From Luteimonas rhizosphaericola (GTDB taxonomy: Bacteria > Pseudomonadota > Gammaproteobacteria > Xanthomonadales > Xanthomonadaceae), in NCBI RefSeq assembly GCF_029888045.1, contig NZ_JARXRN010000028.1:577678-641677 (forward strand): a DNA stretch of 64,000 nt, read 5' to 3'. Of this stretch, positions 47,368-54,895 are shown in pieces (within the stretch, counting starts at the first letter, position 1; every line of letters starts with the position of its first letter). The translations under genes and the position numbers were made by a program. Under the pieces are notes generated by a model. The model had not been told where the DNA came from. It searched no databases and was given only the letters and a program-made list of their open reading frames with translations.

Positions 47368-47909
47368 GTCAGGCCTCCGCCCGTGCGGGGACGCGCGCGC
47401 CGCCCGTCCTGCCTGCGGCGGACCATTGCGTACGGTTGTCGCCAGGGCCGCTGGCGGAGCGCCGCGTGCCGCGATGCGGGCGCGGACAAGGCCGGCGATG
47501 GTGACTCGCCCGCCGCGTCGGGGCGGGGCCGCAACGCGGGCGGACGAAAGAATGGCGGAGTGCGGGTCGCGGCATGTTCGATCCTTCGAACGGGGGGTAG
47601 CGTCCAATGCGTCAGGCCGGCGGTCCGGCCGCGGCGCCCGCGTTCTTGCGCGGCGCCGGCGACGCATGCGGCCGCGGGTGCGGCGTGGGCGTCGGTGGGC
47701 CGATCTTGGACCACCGCGCCGCGTGCTGCAAGGCGGGTGGGCGCACGGATCGTCCGGCTGCACGCAGGTCGCCATGCACGCGGCCCGGAGCCAAGGCCGC
47801 GCGCCGAAATGCCGCTGCGCAGCCGGTGCGCGCATCGCGGGGGCGCTCGGCCATGCGCGTGCGATCGGCTACCCTCCCGGTCCGTCCAGGTTCCAGGAGC
47901 GCGACGCGC
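47368..47909. other. 542-bp intergenic region, no gene seen
   Basis: A divergent gap between the virD4 operon and the nucleoside hydrolase. The open frames in it are Arg/Pro/Ala-rich and look like composition artefacts. One inverted repeat stands out: GTTCGA-N4-TCGAAC at 47576-47591, a possible regulator site. A -10-like TACCCT lies just before the hydrolase gene at about 47872. Confidence 0.5.
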
Positions 47910-48848
47910 ATGGCCGATCCGATCCCGCTGCTGATCGATACCGATCCGGGCGTCGACGACGCGCTCGCGTTGCTGATGGCGTTCGACGATCCCGCGCACG
48001 CGGTGGTCGGCCTGACGGTCGCCGCCGGCAACGTGGGGCTGGCGCACACCGTGGCCAATGCGCTGAAGCTGTGCGAAGTGGCGGGCCGCGGCGACATTCC
48101 GGTGTTCCCCGGCAGTGCCGCGCCCCTGCTGCATCCCGCGCCCGATGCGGCCTACGTGCACGGCCGCGACGGCTTCGGCGATACCGGCTACGAGCCGGCC
48201 GCCGCGAGGGCCGCCGGCGAACACGCCGCGCTCGCGATCCTGCGCCTGTCGCACGCGCACGCCGGGCGGCTGCTGCTGGTCGCGCTCGGACCCCTCACCA
48301 ACGTGGCGCTGGCGCTTGCGCTAGACCCGACGCTGCCGCAGCGGGTGGCGCGGCTGGTGGTGATGGGCGGCGCGGTCACCGCGCACGGCAACATCACCCC
48401 GGCCGCGGAGTTCAACATCCATTTCGATCCCGAGGCGGCGCGGATCGTGTTCGAGGCCTTCCCGCACTTCGAACTCGCCGACTGGGAGGCCACGATCGCC
48501 CATGGCCTGCCGCACGCGGACGTGGAGTCGTGGCTGGGCGGCAGCGGCGCGCGTGCGCGCTTCTACGAGGCGATCTCGCGCCAGACCCGACGCTGGTCCG
48601 CCGATCGGCGCGGCGACCGCTGGTTCGCCGCCGACGCGCTGGCGATGGCTTGGGCGCTGGAGCCGGCCGGCGCGCTGGAGACCGCCGAGCGCGCCATGGA
48701 GGTGTGCCTGGAACACGGGCCGGCGCGGGGGGCGACGGTGGTCGACTGGAACCGCCAGTCCGGCCGGCCCGAGCGGGCGCGGATCCTGCTGCGCTACGCC
48801 CAGGACCGGTTCGAGGCCCGGGTGCGCGCGGCGCTCGCCGCCGGGTGA
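47910..48848 (+). CDS. Inosine-uridine preferring nucleoside hydrolase family protein
   Basis: A 312-residue nucleoside hydrolase that would cleave the N-glycosidic bond of ribonucleosides. The calcium-binding aspartate cluster [19 protein letters not shown] is intact, followed by [32 protein letters not shown] and [10 protein letters not shown]. Near the C-terminus [13 protein letters not shown] supplies the second metal/His region. AGGAGC sits nine bases before the ATG at 47910. It lies 74 bp upstream of rpmE2, which has its own promoter. Confidence 0.92.
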   Translation: MADPIPLLIDTDPGVDDALALLMAFDDPAHAVVGLTVAAGNVGLAHTVANALKLCEVAGRGDIPVFPGSAAPLLHPAPDAAYVHGRDGFGDTGYEPAAARAAGEHAALAILRLSHAHAGRLLLVALGPLTNVALALALDPTLPQRVARLVVMGGAVTAHGNITPAAEFNIHFDPEAARIVFEAFPHFELADWEATIAHGLPHADVESWLGGSGARARFYEAISRQTRRWSADRRGDRWFAADALAMAWALEPAGALETAERAMEVCLEHGPARGATVVDWNRQSGRPERARILLRYAQDRFEARVRAALAAG

Positions 48849-48857
48849 GGGGGCGGC

Positions 48858-48887
48858 TTGCGTCGTCGGGCCCGGGCGGGCTAAAAT
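48858..48887 (+). promoter_or_regulatory. Promoter for rpmE2
   Basis: TAAAAT at 48882-48887 is a strong -10; TTGCGT at 48858-48863 is a partial -35 at 18-bp spacing. Transcription would start near 48894, about 29 nt before the ATG. Confidence 0.55.
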
Positions 48888-48922
48888 GCCGCTCTTTCCT
48901 CGCGCGAATCCGGTGCCCGCCC

Positions 48923-49171
48923 ATGAAGGCCGACATCCATCCCGACTATCGTGAAGTCGTCTTCCAGGACGTGACCTCCGATTTCAAGTTCCTCACCCGC
49001 TCCACGCTGGCCGCTTCCACCAAGGAAACGATCAAGTGGGACGACGGCAAGGACTACCCGCTGGTGAAGATCGAAGTGTCCTCGGCGACGCATCCGTTCT
49101 ACACCGGCCAGAACAAGATCGTCGACACCAGCGGCCGCATCGACAAGTTCAAGCGCCGCTACGCGAAGTAA
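48923..49171 (+). CDS. rpmE2: 50S ribosomal protein L31 type B
   Basis: An 82-residue L31 lacking the CxxC zinc motif and having the longer type-B insertion ([20 protein letters not shown], then [20 protein letters not shown]). The zinc-free form replaces or substitutes for the Zn-binding form and is often the sole L31 in this family. It has its own promoter and a strong terminator, so it is a monocistronic unit. No obvious Shine-Dalgarno is seen before its ATG. Confidence 0.96.
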   Translation: MKADIHPDYREVVFQDVTSDFKFLTRSTLAASTKETIKWDDGKDYPLVKIEVSSATHPFYTGQNKIVDTSGRIDKFKRRYAK

Positions 49172-49200
49172 GCCGCGTCGCGCACGCGAACGATCTGGCA

Positions 49201-49230
49201 CGGCCGCCTCCGGGCGGCCGTTCTGTTTTC
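49201..49230 (+). terminator. Rho-independent terminator of rpmE2
   Basis: CGGCCGCC and GGCGGCCG form an 8-bp GC-only stem with a TCCG loop, directly followed by a T-rich tract (TTCTGTTTT), 29 bp after the rpmE2 stop. Confidence 0.85.
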
Positions 49231-49341
49231 CGCTGTCGGGTGGCCTGCCCCCGGGCGTCGGTGCAGGCGTCGGCCGGCGCATCGGCGCGGCGCCCGCTGC
49301 CGTCCGGAGCGCCTGCGCATGGCCGGCGCGCGCCGCGACGG

Positions 49342-50226
49342 TCAGCGCGGCGGCGGTCCCAGCTTGAGCGACAGGTCGATCGCGCGCACGTGCTTGGTCA
49401 GGCCGCCGATCGAGATGCAGTCCACGCCGTCCCCGGCGATGGCGCGCACCCCGGCGAGATCGACGCTGCCGGACACTTCCAGCGGGATCCGGCCGTCGAA
49501 CGGCGCGCCGTGCGCGATCGACACGGCCGTTCGCCGCGTCGCCGCATCGAAGTCGTCCACCAGGATCCGGTCGCAGCCCGCGGCGAGCGCTTCGCGCAGC
49601 TGGTCGAGCGTCTCGACCTCTACGATCAGCGGCAGCCCGGGCTGCGCCGCGCGCGCGGCGCGGATGGCGTCGGCGATCGAGCCGAACGCGCGCACGTGGT
49701 TTTCCTTGAGCATCACCGCGTCGAACAGGCCGATGCGGTGATTGTGCCCACCGCCCACGCGCACCGCGTACTTCTGTGCGGCGCGCAGGCCCGGCAGCGT
49801 CTTGCGGGTGTCGAGGATGCGGGTGCCGGTGCCGGCGACCGCATCGACATAGGCGGCGGTGGTGGTCGCGGTGCCGCTCAGTGTCTGCAGGAAGTTGAGC
49901 GACGCGCGCTCGGCGCTGACCAGGGCGCGCGCGCGCCCCTCGAGCGTCGCCAGCACCGTGCCGGCCGCCACGCGCTCGCCTTCGGCCACGGTCCAGTCGA
50001 TCCGCACCTGCGGGTCGAGCGCGCGATGGCAGGCATCGAACCAGGGCCGCCCGCAGACCACCGCTGCCTCCTTGCACAGCAGGTAGGCGCGGTCGGGGCC
50101 ATCAGGCAGCAGGGCGGCGGTGACGTCGCCGCTGCCGAGGTCTTCGGCCAGCGCGCGGGCGACGTCCTCGGCGACTGCTGCCGGATCGGGCGGCGTGATG
50201 GACCGGGTCGCGACAGGTGCGGTCAT
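49342..50226 (-). CDS. nadC: Nicotinate-nucleotide diphosphorylase (quinolinate phosphoribosyltransferase)
   Basis: A 294-residue enzyme that makes nicotinate mononucleotide from quinolinate and PRPP in de novo NAD synthesis. Visible signatures are the N-terminal ALAEDLGSGDVTAAL, ERASLNFLQTLSGTATTTAA, ILDTRKTLPGLRAAQKYAVR, GGGHNHRIGLFDAVMLKENH and the C-terminal CISIGGLTKHVRAIDLSLKL. The ATG at 50226 gives normal length; a longer in-frame start at 50268 is less likely. The Trm112-like gene lies 64 bp upstream on the same strand. Confidence 0.95.
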   Translation of the reverse strand: MTAPVATRSITPPDPAAVAEDVARALAEDLGSGDVTAALLPDGPDRAYLLCKEAAVVCGRPWFDACHRALDPQVRIDWTVAEGERVAAGTVLATLEGRARALVSAERASLNFLQTLSGTATTTAAYVDAVAGTGTRILDTRKTLPGLRAAQKYAVRVGGGHNHRIGLFDAVMLKENHVRAFGSIADAIRAARAAQPGLPLIVEVETLDQLREALAAGCDRILVDDFDAATRRTAVSIAHGAPFDGRIPLEVSGSVDLAGVRAIAGDGVDCISIGGLTKHVRAIDLSLKLGPPPR

Positions 50227-50290
50227 GGCGGAGGCGGGCTGCGGATCGCGCGCCCGGTCGCGCGCCACGCGCGCGCCGGTGCGCCGCGAC

Positions 50291-50575
50291 TCAGGCGCGG
50301 GCCGCGTCGCCCCTCGGGAAGTCGGCGACCTGGCCGGTCGGAATGCCTTCCTCGACCAGCAGCACCGGGATGCCGTCGTCGATCCGGTACACCAGCCGCT
50401 GGTCGTGCGTCACCAGCGCCTCGCGCAGCGGCGCCGACTGCGGCGTGCCGTCCACGCGGCTCAGCGCGCCGGCGGCGACGGCGGCATTGAGCGCGGCCAG
50501 CCCGGACGCGCCCAGCATCGCCAGCGGTTGCCTGGTTTCGGGGCAGACGAGGAGATCGAGCAGCTTGCGGTCCAT
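50291..50575 (-). CDS. Trm112 family (UPF0434) protein
   Basis: A 94-residue small protein with MDRKLLDLLVCPETRQPLAM, GLAALNAAVAAGALSRVDGT and YRIDDGIPVLLVEEGIP, matching the Trm112/YcaR family. These proteins pair with methyltransferases in other systems; bacterial function is unclear. Only the first of the usual zinc cysteines (CPET) is visible, so metal binding looks lost or altered. It is divergent from purE (56 bp gap) and lies 64 bp ahead of nadC. Confidence 0.88.
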   Translation of the reverse strand: MDRKLLDLLVCPETRQPLAMLGASGLAALNAAVAAGALSRVDGTPQSAPLREALVTHDQRLVYRIDDGIPVLLVEEGIPTGQVADFPRGDAARA

Positions 50576-50631
50576 GGCGGGAAGCGGGGAGGGTGAACCG
50601 TTAGAATACGTCTTTAGGCAGGGGAGCAGGC

Positions 50632-51135
50632 ATGTCCGCCAATCCGCAGAGCCCGCTGGTCGGCGTCGTGATGGGATCGCGTTCCGACTGGGACACCATG
50701 CAGCACGCAGTGCAGAAGCTCGAGGCACTGGGTGTCGCGCACGAAGTACGGGTCGTGTCCGCGCACCGCACGCCTGACGTCCTGTTCGACTATGCAGCGA
50801 CCGCGCAGGCGCGCGGGCTGCGCGCGATCATCGCCGGCGCCGGGGGCGCCGCGCACCTGCCCGGCATGCTGGCGGCGAAGACCGCGGTGCCGGTGCTGGG
50901 CGTGCCGGTGCAGAGCCGCGCGCTCAACGGCCTGGATTCGCTGCTCTCGATCGTGCAGATGCCGGGCGGCGTGCCGGTGGCGACCTTCGCCATCGGCCAG
51001 GCCGGCGCGACCAACGCCGCGCTGTTCGCCGCGGCCATGCTGGCCGAGGGCCATGCCGCGATCGGCCAGGCGCTGGCGGAGTTCCGGCAGCGCCAGACCG
51101 ACGAGGTGGCCGGCAACGACGATCCCCGCCGATGA
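50632..51135 (+). CDS. purE: N5-carboxyaminoimidazole ribonucleotide mutase
   Basis: A 167-residue class I PurE that converts N5-CAIR to CAIR in purine synthesis. It shows [54 protein letters not shown] and the [20 protein letters not shown] motif. An AGGGGAGC ribosome-binding site precedes the ATG, and TAGAAT (50602-50607) is a candidate -10. Its stop overlaps the purK start by 4 bp. Confidence 0.97.
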   Translation: MSANPQSPLVGVVMGSRSDWDTMQHAVQKLEALGVAHEVRVVSAHRTPDVLFDYAATAQARGLRAIIAGAGGAAHLPGMLAAKTAVPVLGVPVQSRALNGLDSLLSIVQMPGGVPVATFAIGQAGATNAALFAAAMLAEGHAAIGQALAEFRQRQTDEVAGNDDPRR

Positions 51136-52286
51136 GCGCCGCGATGACGACCGTCGGCATCCTCGGTGGCGGGCAGCTGGCGCGCATGCTGGCGCTGGCC
51201 GGCGCGCCCATGGGGCTGCGCATGCTGGTGATGGACACCGTGGCCGACGCCTGCGCCGGCCAGTGCGCGCCGCTGCTGGTGGGCGACTACCGCGACGAAG
51301 CGGCGCTCGCGGAGTTCGCGTCGAAGGCCGGCGTGGCCACCTTCGATTTCGAGAACGTGCCGGCCGAGAGCGCCGAATGGCTGTCGCGCCGCATTCCCGT
51401 GTTTCCCGGGCCGCATGCGCTGGCGGTGGCGCAGGACCGGCTGGCGGAGAAGACGCTGTTCCGCGAACTGGGTATTCCCGTGCCCGACTTCGTCGACGTG
51501 TCCACGCGCGCGGCGCTGGACGCGGCGGTCGCGCAGGTCGGCGTGCCCTGCATCCTCAAGACGCGGCGGCTCGGCTACGACGGCAAGGGGCAGTTCCGGA
51601 TCCGCTCGGCCGCCGACATCGACGCCGCGTGGGCCGCGCTCGGTGCGCAGGCCGGCAGCGTCGGTCTGATCCTCGAGGGCTTCGTCGCCTTCGAGCGCGA
51701 ACTCAGCGTGGTCGCCGTGCGCGGCCGCGACGGCGAATTCCGCACCTGGCCGCTGACCGAGAACTGGCACGTCGACGGCGTGCTGTCCGCGAGCCTGGCG
51801 CCGGCCGCGTGCTCCGACGAACTCCAGGCGCAGGCGAACTTGCACGCACGCGCACTGGCCGAGCGCCTCGACTACGTGGGCGTGTTCGCGCTGGAACTGT
51901 TCTGCAGGGACGGCGTGCTGCTGGCCAACGAACTTGCGCCGCGCGTGCACAACTCCGGGCACTGGACCATCGAGGGCGCGGAGACCTCGCAGTTCGAGAA
52001 CCACCTGCGCGCGGTGCTGGGCTGGCCGCTGGGCGAGACGCGCATGCTCGGGCACGCCTGCATGCTGAACTGGATCGGTGCCATGCCGGACTCGGCGGCG
52101 GTGCTGCGCGAGCCGGGCGGGCACTGGCACGACTACGGCAAGCAGCCGCGCGACGGCCGCAAGGTCGGCCATGCCACGCTGCGCGCCGACACCCGCGAGG
52201 CGCTGGGGACGGCGCTGGAACGCGTCGGCGCGGCCCTGGGACGCGAGCCGCAGGTCGCGCCCGTGGTCGAACGGCTGCGCGGCTAG
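51132..52286 (+). CDS. purK: 5-(carboxyamino)imidazole ribonucleotide synthase
   Basis: A 384-residue ATP-grasp enzyme that carboxylates AIR to N5-CAIR. It has [70 protein letters not shown] and [20 protein letters not shown], all typical of PurK. It partners directly with PurE and the two are translationally coupled. The only downstream neighbour is the convergent superoxide dismutase-like gene. Confidence 0.97.
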   Translation: MSAAMTTVGILGGGQLARMLALAGAPMGLRMLVMDTVADACAGQCAPLLVGDYRDEAALAEFASKAGVATFDFENVPAESAEWLSRRIPVFPGPHALAVAQDRLAEKTLFRELGIPVPDFVDVSTRAALDAAVAQVGVPCILKTRRLGYDGKGQFRIRSAADIDAAWAALGAQAGSVGLILEGFVAFERELSVVAVRGRDGEFRTWPLTENWHVDGVLSASLAPAACSDELQAQANLHARALAERLDYVGVFALELFCRDGVLLANELAPRVHNSGHWTIEGAETSQFENHLRAVLGWPLGETRMLGHACMLNWIGAMPDSAAVLREPGGHWHDYGKQPRDGRKVGHATLRADTREALGTALERVGAALGREPQVAPVVERLRG

Positions 52287-52314
52287 AGTCGATGCCGGTG
52301 GTCGGCTCGCGCCA

Positions 52315-52917
52315 CTACGGCGCGCGCGCCTGCGGCATGCGCGAGGCGACCACGCTCCAGTTCACCAGCGACCACATGCCGGACAGATAGCGCGCGCGGG
52401 CGTCTGCGCGGTCCTGAATCCATGCGTGCGGCCACAGGCAGCAGGCCAGCAGCGGCACGTCGGGGCCGGTGAGCGGCGTCGCGGACTGCGGCGTGGCCAG
52501 GATCGCGAGGCGGCCGTCACGACGCAGCACCAGCCAGGCCCAGCCGGGGCCGGCCAACCGCTCGGCGGCGTCTGCGAATCGCTCCTGCAGCCGCCTGGCG
52601 TCGCCGAAATCACGCGCGACCGCATCGGCCAGCGGCCCCTTCGGGCCCGGCGTGTCGCCGGGCGGCGGCGGCCGCAGCGCGGCCCAGTGGAACGCTTCGC
52701 TCCAGGCCTGCGCTGCGCGTGCGGCCAGTGCGCCGCGCGCCTGCACGACCAGCGTCGCGAGCGCGGGCGCCTCGTCGTCCGCATGCGGGCCCAGCATCGC
52801 GTTCAGGGCGTCCAGGCCCGCCTGCTGCGCGCGCCGATGCTGCTCCACCGCCGCCGCGGGCAGGTGGGGCGCGAACGCCGCGGGGTCACAGGGCAGGGGA
52901 TGCAGCTGGATCGGCAT
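52315..52917 (-). CDS. Degenerate Fe/Mn superoxide dismutase-like protein
   Basis: A 200-residue protein with the Fe/Mn-SOD fold pattern: N-terminal PHLPAAAVEQHRRAQQAGLD, AWSEAFHWAALRP and LACCLWPHAWIQDRADARAR followed by YLSGMWSLVNW. Aligned by eye to E. coli SodB, ligands equal His27 and His164 are kept, but the second His is Glu74 (WSE for WNH) and the Asp is Cys160 (CLWPH for DVWEH). Two of four metal ligands are thus altered, so classical dismutase activity is unlikely. It is divergent from grxD (96-bp gap) and convergent with purK. A paralogous active SOD is expected elsewhere. Confidence 0.8.
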   Translation of the reverse strand: MPIQLHPLPCDPAAFAPHLPAAAVEQHRRAQQAGLDALNAMLGPHADDEAPALATLVVQARGALAARAAQAWSEAFHWAALRPPPPGDTPGPKGPLADAVARDFGDARRLQERFADAAERLAGPGWAWLVLRRDGRLAILATPQSATPLTGPDVPLLACCLWPHAWIQDRADARARYLSGMWSLVNWSVVASRMPQARAP

Positions 52918-53013
52918 CGCAGGTCCGGATCGTTCGTGGGGCGGAATACAATACGCAATCCCGACGTTTTTCCCGCACGCGCCTGTCCGGCGTGGCGGCA
53001 CAGGAGATCCACC

Positions 53014-53334
53014 ATGGCCGTGCTCGAACGCATCCAGGCCGAAGTCGACGCCCATCCCGTGGTGCTGTTCATGAAAGGCACGCCGCAGTTCCCGATGTGC
53101 GGGTTTTCCAGCCGCACCGTCGAGGTGCTCAAGGCCGCGGGCGCATCCGGCATCCACACCATCAACGTGCTGGAGGATCCCGAGATCCGCGCCAACCTGC
53201 CGCGCTTCTCGAACTGGCCGACGTTCCCGCAGCTGTTCATCCACGGCGAACTGATCGGCGGCTGCGACATCACCCTGGAACTGCACGAGAGCGGCGAGCT
53301 GGCGCGCATGATCGCGGAAGTGCAGTCGGCGTGA
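53014..53334 (+). CDS. grxD: Monothiol glutaredoxin (Grx4 family)
   Basis: A 106-residue monothiol glutaredoxin with the CGFS site (in QFPMCGFSSRTVEVLKAAG), preceded by VVLFMKGTP, and with WPTFPQLFIHGELIGGCDI for glutathione binding. It binds and delivers [2Fe-2S] clusters. An AGGAGA ribosome-binding site (53002-53007) precedes the ATG; a -10-like TACAAT (52947-52952) lies 61 bp upstream. Its stop overlaps the next gene's GTG by 4 bp (GTGA). Confidence 0.96.
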   Translation: MAVLERIQAEVDAHPVVLFMKGTPQFPMCGFSSRTVEVLKAAGASGIHTINVLEDPEIRANLPRFSNWPTFPQLFIHGELIGGCDITLELHESGELARMIAEVQSA

Positions 53335-54056
53335 GCGCGCTGGCGTCCGTGCCCGACACCCGTCCGCTGGCGGGGCGGGTCGTCCTGGTGGTCGGGGCCC
53401 ACGGCGGCCTTGGGCGCGCGCTGGCGCTGGCTTGCGCGCGGGCCGGCGCGACCCAGGTGCTGCTCGGGCGCAGCGCGCGCAAGCTCGAGCGCGTCGCCGA
53501 CGCGGTCGAGCAGGCCGGCGGTGAGGCGCTGCTGTATCCGCTCGATCTCGAGGGCGCGTCGCCTGACGATTACGCCGAGCTCGCCGCCCGCATCGGCGAG
53601 CGCTTCGGCCGCCTCGACGGCCTGGTGCACTGCGCCGCCGATTTCCCCGGCCTGACTCCGCTCGAACACGCCGATCCGGCCGGATTCGCGCGCACCGTGC
53701 ATGTCGGGCTGACCGCGCGCTGGTGGCTCAGCCAGGCCTGCCTGCCGCTGTTGCGTGCCTCCGATGCGGGCCGACTGGTGTTCCTGGCCGACCCTGCGCC
53801 AGCCGCGGCGCCGGCCTACTGGGGCGGCTATGGCATCGTGCAGCCGGCGATCGAGGCGCTCGCGGCGACGCTGCAGGCCGAAACGGCCACCTCCCCGCTG
53901 CGCGTGCACGTGCTGCGGCCCGGGCCGCTGCGTACGCCGCTGCGGGCGCGCGCCTATGCCGCGGACGGCGATCGCCTGGCACGCGATCCGGCCGCCGCCG
54001 CGGACGACTGCATCGCGCTGCTGGCGCCCGGCCCGGATCCGGCGGCCGCGCCGTGA
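53331..54056 (+). CDS. Short-chain dehydrogenase/reductase-like protein (YciK-related, altered active site)
   Basis: A 241-residue Rossmann protein of the SDR superfamily. The cofactor motif is VVLVVGAHGGLGRALALA; LDGLVHCAADFPG fills the region of the NAG motif; the active-site tyrosine segment is GGYGIVQPAIEALAATLQAE. The YxxxK lysine is replaced by Gln171 and the usual Ser upstream is not evident (FLADPAPAAAP), so catalysis as a standard SDR is doubtful. It overlaps both grxD and marC by 4 bp and is therefore co-translated with them. E. coli YciK is the nearest type I recall. Confidence 0.85.
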   Translation: MSALASVPDTRPLAGRVVLVVGAHGGLGRALALACARAGATQVLLGRSARKLERVADAVEQAGGEALLYPLDLEGASPDDYAELAARIGERFGRLDGLVHCAADFPGLTPLEHADPAGFARTVHVGLTARWWLSQACLPLLRASDAGRLVFLADPAPAAAPAYWGGYGIVQPAIEALAATLQAETATSPLRVHVLRPGPLRTPLRARAYAADGDRLARDPAAAADDCIALLAPGPDPAAAP

Positions 54057-54649
54057 CCATCCTTTCCGCCGCCCTGCTGCTGTTCCTGATCCTCGACCCG
54101 CTGGGCAACATCCCGGTGTTCCTGAGCATGCTGCGGCGGCTCGAGCCCGCGCGGCAGCGCATCGTGCTCGCGCGCGAGCTGCTGATCGCGCTGGCGGTGC
54201 TGATGCTGTTCCTGTGGGCCGGCAAGTACGCGCTGGAAGTGATGCACCTGCGCCAGGAGTCGGTGTCGATCGCCGGCGGCATCGTGCTGTTCCTGATCGG
54301 GATCCGGATGATCTTCCCGCCGCCGGAAGGGCTGATGGGCGAGATTCCCGGGGGTGAGCCCTTCATCGTGCCGATGGCGATCCCGCTGGTGGCCGGGCCG
54401 TCGGGCATGGCCGCGGTGATGCTGATGGGCAGCCGCGAACCCGACCGCCTGCCGGACTGGAGCCTGGCCCTGTTCCTGGCCTGGGCGGCGACCGCGGCGA
54501 TCCTGTTCTCCGCCACCTGGCTGTACCGCCTGCTCGGCGCCCGCGCGCTGACCGCGATCGAGCGCCTGATGGGCATGCTGCTGGTCGCGATCTCGGTCCA
54601 GATGCTGCTCGACGGGCTGGCCAGCTACTTCGGGCGCGGGACTGCCTGA
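54053..54649 (+). CDS. MarC-family membrane protein
   Basis: A 198-residue integral membrane protein with six hydrophobic segments. LILDPLGNIPVFLSMLRRL at the N-terminus, SIAGGIVLFLIGIRMI and VPMAIPLVAGPSGMAAVMLM match the MarC/YchE/YhgN family. Despite the old name it is not known to give multidrug resistance; function unknown. Starts with GTG overlapping the SDR stop. It closes the grxD-SDR-marC operon. Confidence 0.92.
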   Translation: MTILSAALLLFLILDPLGNIPVFLSMLRRLEPARQRIVLARELLIALAVLMLFLWAGKYALEVMHLRQESVSIAGGIVLFLIGIRMIFPPPEGLMGEIPGGEPFIVPMAIPLVAGPSGMAAVMLMGSREPDRLPDWSLALFLAWAATAAILFSATWLYRLLGARALTAIERLMGMLLVAISVQMLLDGLASYFGRGTA

Positions 54650-54767
54650 ATCCTGTTGCGCTGCAGCAACAACGACTTGGCGGCACTATCTCGATCCGCC
54701 ATCAAATCCAGCCACGTCAAGCACTTCCGTGAATTTGACGGCTGTCTTTTTGCTGTCATCTGCAACC

Positions 54768-54792
54768 GTTAACGTGTTAACCTTAAGTTAAC
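54768..54792. promoter_or_regulatory. Three GTTAAC palindromes upstream of the Oar-like receptor
   Basis: GTTAAC occurs at 54768, 54776 and 54787 in a 25-bp AT-rich patch about 104 bp before the receptor start. A TTGACG (54735-54740) just upstream could be a -35. Repeated perfect palindromes suggest a regulator or a conserved leader motif; no Shine-Dalgarno or -10 is clearly placed. Confidence 0.45.
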
Positions 54793-54895
54793 CGTTGTGC
54801 CCCCGTGCCCGCCACTCGCGCCGGACGGGGACCGCCCCGGATGGCGCGGTGCACCGGTTCCGCCACACACGACCACTGCCTCGAGGCCACCCACC

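Noticed and set aside
49200..49230. Possible small RNA between rpmE2 and nadC
   Set aside because: The structure is fully explained as the rpmE2 terminator hairpin with a T-rich tail.
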